DNA of 64,000 bases, taken from Quercus robur. Lineage: Eukaryota > Streptophyta > Magnoliopsida > Fagales > Fagaceae. The stretch is taken from assembly GCF_932294415.1 (NCBI RefSeq), contig NC_065535.1, forward strand, positions 86,077,862 to 86,141,861, in the 5' to 3' direction. Each line of letters begins with the position of its first letter. The first letter of the stretch is position 1. The notes under the pieces are model-generated. The model had not been told where the DNA came from and searched no databases. It was given only the letters and a program-made list of their open reading frames with translations. The position numbers were made by a program, and so were the translations under genes. Below, in pieces: positions 56,235 to 64,000 of the stretch.

Positions 56235-57706
56235 CTTTTTTCAAAAAATAGAGTATATTTATTGAGTCCTTGACCAAATACAACTAGCAGAACAGATCTG
56301 GGATGTGCATGCTTGGTTGAATGTATGGTTTGTGTTCTATTTCTTTTAAATGTATGGGAACATTGGGAAAAAAGCTTTTAAATTCAGAATCTAGACACAT
56401 TGATTTTCTTTGTTACTGTCGTGTCATTATGATTCTAGATTTCGAGTATACATCTCGTGCATCTTCTTAGGAGTCCTGGAATGGGCTTCCTTACTTTCTC
56501 TTTCAGAAGGTTGAGAAGAAAATATTCTTTGCTAATAATTGAGTTACTGGAGATTTTATTTGCACTTTTTCATGATGTAGGAAAGTTTGTATAGATCATT
56601 GCTGACTAAATTTTTCATGTTAATAAACTAATCTTGAAAGCTATTTTCCAGGACATGGTCTTATAACTCTTATTCTAAGTATTTGACCAGACCTATATTT
56701 ACAAGGTAGACAGACTGGAGTGAAGTTCAAGGACTAAATTGACTAGTCTTGAATCTTTTCAGCTTCGTGAAAAGAAAAACATCAGAATGGATGAAAACTT
56801 GAGTTAATAATTTTGCTGCTTAATTGGCTAAACTCTTTGCCCCTGTTAAGCTGGTTTTGTTTTTTTAAAACACTCTTCTGAGAAATGGTTTAAAGGGAAT
56901 CGATGGCTGTAATCTTTAGCATCTTTCATTAAAATCATTGAGGGGCCATATGTCTTAGAATTACTTCAATGGTATACTCATCTAATCATTATACATTGGT
57001 TGTTTGCACCTTATTCTATAATCTCTTGGAACTTTTGAGCATGATGTTTTTCATGGGGGTGTATCAATGCAGAAATTTTGTTTATATGTTTAGCTAGTTT
57101 TCTTTCTGTACATTTCCCCCATTCTAGGTAGGGGTTTTTGCAATCCATATCTTTATATTCTCAAATGTATCCTTGAACTTTATAGTCCCTTTTTTTAACA
57201 AGGGGAAGATTGTCTAAATTAGAAGCATTTTTTTATTTGATAGTTACAATGGTGGAGGGGGGATTTGAACCTTGAACATCTTTATTAGAAACACTAAGAG
57301 ATGCCAGCTGAGTTACAAGGCTCTTGCCTCTTGGCATCTAAATTAGAATTATTTTATTTATTACCTACCAAAAAAATCAGAACCATTTTTATGAAAAAAC
57401 AATAAACATACTTTGCTTTTCTACATGCTACAGGGCCAATTAATGCAGATGACAATGATGGCTACGCCCAACATCAACAAAGAGCTGCATTACCTAAACA
57501 AGGAAGACAGGTTGCTGCGTTGGCTTTTGGTTAAACACCGAGATACAAAATATGGGCTGGAATTTCTAAGTGAAGATGATGGGAAAGGTGAGCTCAGCAA
57601 ATTTACACGGAGCAGCATATATGATGATGACGACTTTGATGAAGATGACGATGACGACGATGATGATGAATATGATGTGGACCAAGAGGAGAAGAAAGAG
57701 AACTGA
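55589..57706 (+). CDS. bacterial-type (bS6) ribosomal protein S6, mitochondrial-like (two coding exons, 151 aa)
   Basis: Coding exons 55589-55771 and 57434-57706 join in phase 0 to 152 codons including the stop. A 5'UTR intron (donor 54139, acceptor 55565) precedes them. The N-terminal MPLYDCMLLLKPHVKKEAL is the bS6 first strand and helix, followed by VARIGKHVYRRNGVLADMKS and GYGIKKLDGRYYQ. Exon 2 carries INKELHYLNKEDRLLRWLLV, the family's second half. The protein is a small-subunit protein that binds 16S-type rRNA with bS18, and in plants it is assigned to mitochondria. No clear cleavable presequence is visible. The tail after about residue 124 is highly acidic (Asp-rich, then DVDQEEKKEN), a plant extension absent from bacterial S6. 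The coding intron is 1662 bp and contains a C29 tract and a SINE. Confidence 0.93.
56198..56226. repeat. C homopolymer, 29 bp
   Basis: Twenty-nine C residues in a row inside the S6 coding intron. Its length is likely to be unstable in cloning, sequencing and evolution. Confidence 0.9.
57225..57336 (-). mobile_element. antisense tRNA-derived SINE in the S6 coding intron
   Basis: On the minus strand it has an A-box TAACTCAGCTGGC and a B-box GGTTCAAATCCCC, then an A-rich tail. A perfect 12 bp target duplication TCTAAATTAGAA lies at 57213-57224 and 57337-57348. Confidence 0.9.
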
Positions 57707-59655
57707 GGGTATTGGAAATCCATTGGCATTTTGTTTGAACTTCCAGATGCATGTTTTGTTAGAGCATCAGGTAGTAATAATTATGAAACTATTTTTTGGG
57801 TATATCAGCTTGTCAAAATGTATAAGATCCTTCAGGTTTAATGTTTGTATGGGTACTGAATGTATGCTCCTTTCTCCTTTAACTAAGTCGACAAAAATTA
57901 TGTGAGTTAAACTTAAGAACAGAGTTAGGATCAGTTGGGTCATAGACAGGCATAAAGAAGAAAATTTTCCTTATTGTGAGAATGGTTCCCCCACCAGAAA
58001 AGTAAATGGGGGTGGGGGGTTGGGGTCTTGTGAGATCAACACAAATCTTTTCAAATGGTGTGTTTGTAGGGAATATACATGAAATTCCCAGCGCTATGAG
58101 ATGCAAAAATAGAGAAAAATATGCGCCAAAAAAAACAATTACACAAGAAAATATTTATGTTGTTTGGTAGTTTGTCTACATTCACAGAGTTATAGTAATT
58201 TCACTATTCACAAAGAAAATTACAAGATGTAGCAATACAGTATTTTTATCTATTAACATGCTTGAGTCTATTGGCCTAAGCCTCCGTTCTATAGACTAAG
58301 CCTCATAAAAAATCTCATTAAAATCGTAGCATTTTTATATTAGGACGGGTTTTAATTCAGATCAAATACAACTAAACTTCACATGGTCCAATATTGTTAA
58401 CTTAGCAAGATGTAAGAAACTTGAGAGGTCATTCTAGTCATTGAATGACTAGAATATTTTTGCAAGTTTGATTAATCATGTGGGCAAGGTTATTATGCAA
58501 GTTCAGTTTCAGGGTATGGGGTTACTCTTAATCAATATTCTACGATGGAAGGATACATAATACCTTACTTGTCATCTAGGTGACGGTTGCTCTAATATGG
58601 ACACAAGTCTGAAGTGGAATCGTTTAACTTCAAAAGCCAATGATAAAGTAAGATTTTAATGATACTAATAGTACTAGTTAATTGATAAGAGAATGCATCT
58701 TCAATTCTTCAAGTCCATGCATAAATAAATATTTAAAGAACTAGAAAATATATAAATAAATAACAAGACCTTGCATCTCGTACATAATAGAAAAATAAAA
58801 CCAATAAAGTAACTTGACGAATGAGATCTGGAAAAGGGCCCAAAAGTCTAGAGGTGTAACCGTCCAATGAAAACTAAGGCACTGCGAAGCTTTTTCATTT
58901 TTTAACAAGCTAACTTTCTTGCCCAACATGCATTTGAACTAAAAAGACTTGTAACTATTAACTAATGCAGAACCTGTCATGAAAGATGTCTCTTTTTTTG
59001 GTCATCACCTCGTTATCAGCTCAAGAATTTGATTCATTGCTTGTGTTTGCAAATGAATTCTTTGCTGGGATTTTGTTTGTGTTCCAAGATATGTTAATTG
59101 TGTAACTCACAGTTTGGTCTAGTTTTACAAAATGGACCTCGTTTTATAATGCAGAAGGGTCCATCTCTAATTCTCTATCTCAAGTTCTCTATTATCCAAG
59201 ATGGACTGGGCTCGTTTTATATTTTGAGTTTTCCTTATTTTACTTGATTTGCAATTGAGAAAGAGAAATTAAAACGAAAATTAAAGAAGACATCAAAGAA
59301 AGAGAGGTTGCAGTGGCGAAAATCCAAACAAAAGACGGGCCTACAAAATTTTTAAATTTTAATACTTGGCATGGTGTTTATAATTAAGTACTTTAGTAAT
59401 TTCTTTTATAGTAAATATTTACCATGTGAGGATGTTTATCTTATTACATTAATTAATGTGCTTTCCAATATGATGTCAATAGGCCATAGGGTTGGTAAAC
59501 GGTTGAATCATGTGAATTTTGAAAAAAAGTTTTATGAAGAAAAAAAAAAAGGCATGAAGTAAATAGTTGAGTACAAAGTAATGGCTTTATATGGTAACGG
59601 ATTATAAATTTAATTTATTGACATTTTTTATATAAGATATTGTAAGGATACAATT
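57707..59655. other. S6 3'UTR and gene-free intergenic DNA
   Basis: The first few hundred bases are presumably 3'UTR. No gene, repeat array or defined element was recognised in the rest. Confidence 0.55.
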
Positions 59656-61755
59656 TGTAACAACCCCAAGATAATATTGGGTTCGTACGTGAAGAGGCCC
59701 AAACAATATCATTTATAGAGTGTGGGTTTGAAAGGCTAAGCCTTGGTCACTAGACAGTGGTTTGTCGTGGTGTTCATACAGAATTAAATCGTGTTCGCTC
59801 GAGGTGTCTTTCTCCTGGAGGCGGGCTGGGAGGCTCTGGTTTTTGGCCATTTTTCCCAGCTCCCTCTCCCAGATTGCTTGTCCCTTCTTTTATATTAGCC
59901 TGTATTCTTTATCCTTCGTCCACATGTAGGATCGACTTTTCCAAGACTAATACTTGTCCCATCAGCCCATACCCAAAGTGGTTGGGAGTGGTTGTAAAAG
60001 TTGAAGAGCATGGCTCTGTCAGGTGCAGAATGCTTTATTGCAGTTCTGGCAACCTTTTACTTGTGTTGTTCCCGCACTGTGATCACTTTTCCTTTTAGGG
60101 GCATTTATGGCATGCCGAGCAGGAGTTCGTCCTCGGCCATTTCCTTAGGCCGTCCATGACTCTTATGATGCGTACTCGGCCCTGTCATCGGCGCAGGCCT
60201 TGGGCCTTAACATGAAATGGGCTGGGGTCACAAACTCTCTGGCCCCACAATAGCCCCTCAAAATCCTGCTGTCCGACCTCTTGGTCGGAGAGGAGGGTTT
60301 TGGGTGATGCCACGTCTTTATTGCGGTCTGCTTAGATCTGCCCTTCATCAATGTGGGTGACTCTTCATCTATCCAAGAAACACACCGGACCACGAGACAT
60401 TCTTCTGAATTCATTCACGCTGCGTTCCTGCCGTTTCATTATCCGAAACGCGCCTTTAATGATTTCCCTTTACGAGACCATTTAAATTCGACGGTTATTG
60501 ACGGCGTGGGGAAGTGGAGTGGGTATACTCTTGTTTACAGATTTTCTTGGAAATTTGGATAGATTAAATGCCTCCCGTTTTGCTCTTCATATAAGAAGAA
60601 AGGTAAGAGGTTACCTCTCTTATACAAAGGCATTTTAATCCTATTAAAGTCTGAAACCCTTAGCCTCCCCCAGAATTTCCTTTATTTGCTAGTTTACACC
60701 TTGAATTATGATATGTTCGAGATAGGAGCGGGAATGAAGGGACCATACCCTTCCCAAAGATGCCATGTTCTTCTGAAGCTCAAAATGGCTCAGTCAAGGC
60801 AGGGATGGCAGAGACTCAAGATACTTCTCATCCTTCCTTCAGCCAAAATTCGAAGCAGGGGCTCGTCGCGTCAAACTTTTGGTGCGACTGAGCTGGGGTC
60901 ACCCATTATCAGTACCAGCCGCTCTCTTATGAGTACAGCTAACATGACACCAGCGTGTTAGGAGTCAAGACTAACGCAGGGACAAAGTATCCCTGCTTCT
61001 TCCTCTCTTCCTTCACTGGTGCCTCCTTTTGCCTCCCCTTCTTCTTCTTTCCCATCACCAGATTCATCCTGGTGCTTTTCCTTTTTCCTCTTCTTCTCCT
61101 CTTCCACCAAGGAAGGTCCTCCTCTCAATATGGATGCTACTGTGGCAGAATTTGGAAAGACTTGGGAGCAGAGCTTAAAAAGATTTCTGGCTGTTTGTTT
61201 GTTTTGTTTTTTATTGTTTTTGTAATTCGTTTTCTATATAGGCTTGTTTAAGCCCTTCATTGTACGTTGTAATACCTTTTTATATTAATAAAAGTCATCA
61301 TTGCTTTACTTCGTATATTCTATCTCTTCTTTTTGAAATGGTTATGCCGTGAATAAACGTACTACCCTGTGACTTCTTTTTTATTTTTATACTATGAACA
61401 ATACTTAGGGCCGAAATCCCAGTTAATAAAAAGACCTTGCTCTGTGCTTATTGAAACTATCTGGCATAATAATGCAGATTTGAACAAACGATATTTAGGG
61501 CAGAAATCCTTACTAAGAAGAAAAGAAAAAGATATTATGATGAGCTTACTAGAGCTGTCTGGCATAATAACGCCAAACTGAGAAAACAATACTTAGGGTC
61601 GAAATCCCTTACTAAGAAAAAAGATGTTATTATGAACTTATTGGAGGTATCGCGTACAATAAGACCGACCTGAAAATGGGTTGTATACCCCAAACTTGAA
61701 CGAGATGATGGCTAAATGCTCGATGCCGTGTAGGAAGTAATCATCCGAGGATATA
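59656..61755 (-). mobile_element. fragment of a second, diverged Tat-clade-like element
   Basis: An LTR-like block at 59656-60249 begins TGTAACAACC and ends GGCCCCACA. It is followed by ATAGCCCCTCAAAATCC, the same polypurine-tract word as in the 33509 element. Next comes a plus-strand unit with a TATA-like CATATAAG near 60589 and a terminator-like AATAAAAG near 61291. Tandem repeats follow at 61400-61690. gag-pol and the second LTR are not present before 61756. The layout (LTR, polypurine tract, antisense unit, repeats) mirrors the intact element although most of the sequence has diverged. Confidence 0.65.
61400..61690. repeat. about three degenerate tandem repeats of 90-100 bp
   Basis: Copies marked by ATACTTAGGG[C/T]CGAAATCCC or a variant lie near 61401, 61491 and 61590, each followed by TACTAAGAAAA-like and CTGGCATAATAA-like words. 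Confidence 0.75.
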
Positions 61756-64000
61756 TGTAATACCCCAAATTTTGTTTTTATGATTATCACTGTACCTTGT
61801 CAATTTTAATATAGAGTTGAGGTACTATATGTGTGTGCATAGTAAGATGGGAGTAGACAATTTTGTGGTGCTACAAATAGATGAGAAAATTAAAGTTTTA
61901 GTGCATACAATTTAGTGAGGCAATTAAAATAAATAAATAAAAAGAAAAGAGGAAGATGTTTTATGGGCCTCTTGGAGACTAAAGAGATAAGTTTAAGTGG
62001 GTTTTAATCTACAGCCCACTACCCCACTAAGCCCACATCTCATATGCGTCAAATATAAGGTAAATGAAGAGATAAATTAGGGTTTTTCATAGAAAGGATT
62101 TCATCGCTTAGGAAGCTAGGAGGTAGGGGTGTGCAGAAAACCCACCGACCCGCCAAACCCGACCCAACCCAACCCGACCCACCGGGTTGGGTCGGTTTTT
62201 AAGGCTTGGTGGGTTGGGTCGGGTTACCAAAAAAATTATTATAGTGGGTCGGGTTGGGTTTGGGTCATAAAATTACAAACCCGTCAAACCCGACCCGACC
62301 CACCCATATTTAATATATATTTAAAATATATTTTATATTTAATAATTTTTTAAAAAAAAAAAATCAATTGTAGGGCACTTTTATTTATATATATATATAT
62401 ACACATATATATTTAAATATATATTATATATTTAATAATTTGTATTTCCTCAATTCCTTCTACTAATACTAATTTAATATATATATATATATATAATATA
62501 TTATATAATTAATAAATTTTTTTAAATAACCAATTTTTCCTATCCTATATAAAAGCCAATTAGTTTACACAAATTCTAATAAATTCCTATTGTTGTTTAG
62601 TCATTAGTGTTGAGCCTTCAATGAGTTACATTGATACTAATCTTTAGGTTTTTTTAATATATTAATATTTATATTTTTTTTTCTACTCAATTTAATAATA
62701 AATAAAAAATTGTCAAACCCATGGATTCAACCCGACCCAACCCGACCCACGTGGGTTGGGTTGGGTTGGGTTGAATTTATGTGATGGGTTGGGTTGGGTT
62801 GAATTTTTTTTGACCCACCATGGTGGGTTGGGTCAAAAAATTCCCTCAACCCGACCCAACCCGACCCATGCACACCCCTACTAGGAGGTGTACTTTTCCC
62901 TTGGAGTTTAGAGCACATACAATTGAAGAATCAATCAGATTGTTTAAGGTATGATTTCTCACCGTTAGAAACAAGAATTAAAGAGTTAGAATTTTTAATC
63001 ATGGAAAACTTTAGTGATGTGTAGACTGTGAGATTGGTAATTTCTTAGATTACGATTTTTTTACACTGTTTCAATTATTCTTGTATCTTAGAATGCCACT
63101 GTTCGGAGTCTAAAAGAACAGCCGAAATTAATTAAAGCATGAATAAGGCTGCATCATTTTGTATGACTATAAGGGCTTTAAGGTCTATAGAAACTTTTGG
63201 GCTATTGATCTATGCCGTAGGGTTAATTATGAATTGCTGGAGAAATTGCAACCGACCCCACACATGTAATCTCATCTTGTCAAAGTCCAAGTCCTCTTAT
63301 GGATGATTAATGGCCTTGTTAGTTTTTGCCTAAACTTTGACTAGTCCAAACAAAATGAACCAGTCAGTTTCAACACTACTACAATTGTATTGAAGGATAT
63401 TGACAGACTTGATTTTTATCCGAATTGTTATTGCATCCCAAAATATTGTTATATTAAATCCATTAGGGTCAATGATATTAAGTCCATGAACAAAGTCATA
63501 TTAGATTCGGCCCACAGTTTTCGTTGGAGTTATATATTAAATCCTTTAAGTATTGGCTATTGCCTCTTAGTTTTGATAAATATGAGGAAACACACTTTTG
63601 GGTAGAGATGCTTTGCATTAGTACTATCATTTAGTTCAGCAAAGTATTTTACTAGTGAGTCAGTTTGTACAGTTTAATAAGATTTATATTTTATGGAGGA
63701 TATTAAGTAATTTCCATGATTGATTCTAGGTCCTATCTAAGAGTATTTTGAGACAATGGGAGGGTGTTTCAGCTGGACTTTCAGAGAGATTCAAGTGCTG
63801 TAAGTAATTATGCAAAATATGTACAAGTTTTGTCATTTAGGTTCTTAGATGTCAAGGTTTTTCAAAAGTCATATTTTTAAGTTAAAGTTTCCTAAAGTTT
63901 ATTGAAAGCATTTTTATATCATTAAAAGAGAAATTTCGAATTTTAATTAATGTTTTGAATGTCCAAATCTCATTTAAAAGATGATTTCTAAACTAAACTC
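61756..64000 (+). other. possible start of another LTR, interrupted by a hAT element; otherwise gene-free
   Basis: TGTAATACCCCAAATTTTG at 61756 resembles the start of many plant LTRs, and the preceding fragment stops there. No partner LTR or target duplication lies inside the window, so the call is weak. No gene was recognised up to the window end. Confidence 0.3.
62124..62880. mobile_element. non-autonomous hAT element (757 bp)
   Basis: Perfect 12 bp terminal inverted repeats TAGGGGTGTGCA / TGCACACCCCTA, with a perfect 8 bp target duplication CTAGGAGG at 62116-62123 and 62881-62888. Both subterminal regions are packed with GGGTTGGGTCGGGT-type motifs in both orientations. The centre is AT-rich. 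There is no transposase frame. Confidence 0.93.

Noticed and set aside
59757-60562. Series of plus-strand frames
   Set aside because: They fall in an LTR-like block and the leader of a degenerate Tat-clade fragment, and none resembles a known protein.
62129-62353. Pro-Asn-Thr-rich frame, with an opposite-strand partner at 62727-62918
   Set aside because: Generated by GGGTTGGGTCGGGT-type repeats in the hAT element.

Overview
This window is nuclear DNA from a plant. The evidence is intron-containing genes with GT-AG splice sites, an STP-type sugar transporter, plant Copia, Tat-clade and L1 retroelements, tRNA-derived SINEs and many MITEs. The base composition and the MITE ends that begin GTTTGG suggest a woody eudicot, possibly Fagaceae (oak or chestnut). 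That family assignment is inference. No bacterial-type operon, CRISPR array or organellar gene block is present.

Layout. Positions 1-5693 are an AT-rich, gene-free flank with MITEs. Positions 5694-47593 are one head-to-tail tandem duplication, with unit 1 at 5694-24126 and unit 2 at 24127-47593. Each unit carries an intact four-exon, 518-residue STP7-like sugar/H+ symporter gene (7346-10427 and 25432-28582). The three breakpoints share TTAGG or TCAGG. The units have since been invaded by different elements. Unit 1 holds a promoter MITE, a 609 bp repeat-filled Mutator-type MITE, a 3.35 kb 5'-truncated LINE, a 4.55 kb Copia element and a 625 bp solo LTR. Unit 2 holds a SINE, several MITEs and an 11.0 kb Tat-clade (Retand/Grande-like) LTR retrotransposon. 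For most insertions the other unit still shows the empty site.

The Tat-clade element (33509-44507) has its gag-pol on the minus strand, broken by stops and frameshifts. On the plus strand, between integrase and the 3' LTR, it has a well-preserved antisense gene (738 codons, two introns, its own TATA box). An array of eleven 81 bp repeats follows that gene. A second, diverged element at 59656-61755 repeats the layout of LTR, antisense transcription-like unit and tandem repeats.

Right of the duplication are two ordinary genes. A small minus-strand gene of unknown function with a PNRC-like proline motif lies at 48325-48900. A bacterial-type (mitochondrial-like) ribosomal protein S6 gene with an acidic tail lies at 55589-57706, with a 5'UTR intron beginning at 54139 and three SINEs in its introns. 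The rest is repeat DNA, including a 1.08 kb PIF/Harbinger-type element and a 757 bp hAT element with perfect 12 bp ends.

How the genes relate: the two transporter copies have the same exon structure and differ at about 21 of 518 residues by hand count, so both may be functional. Their upstream regions now differ by transposon content. The S6 and PNRC-like genes show no functional link to the transporters.
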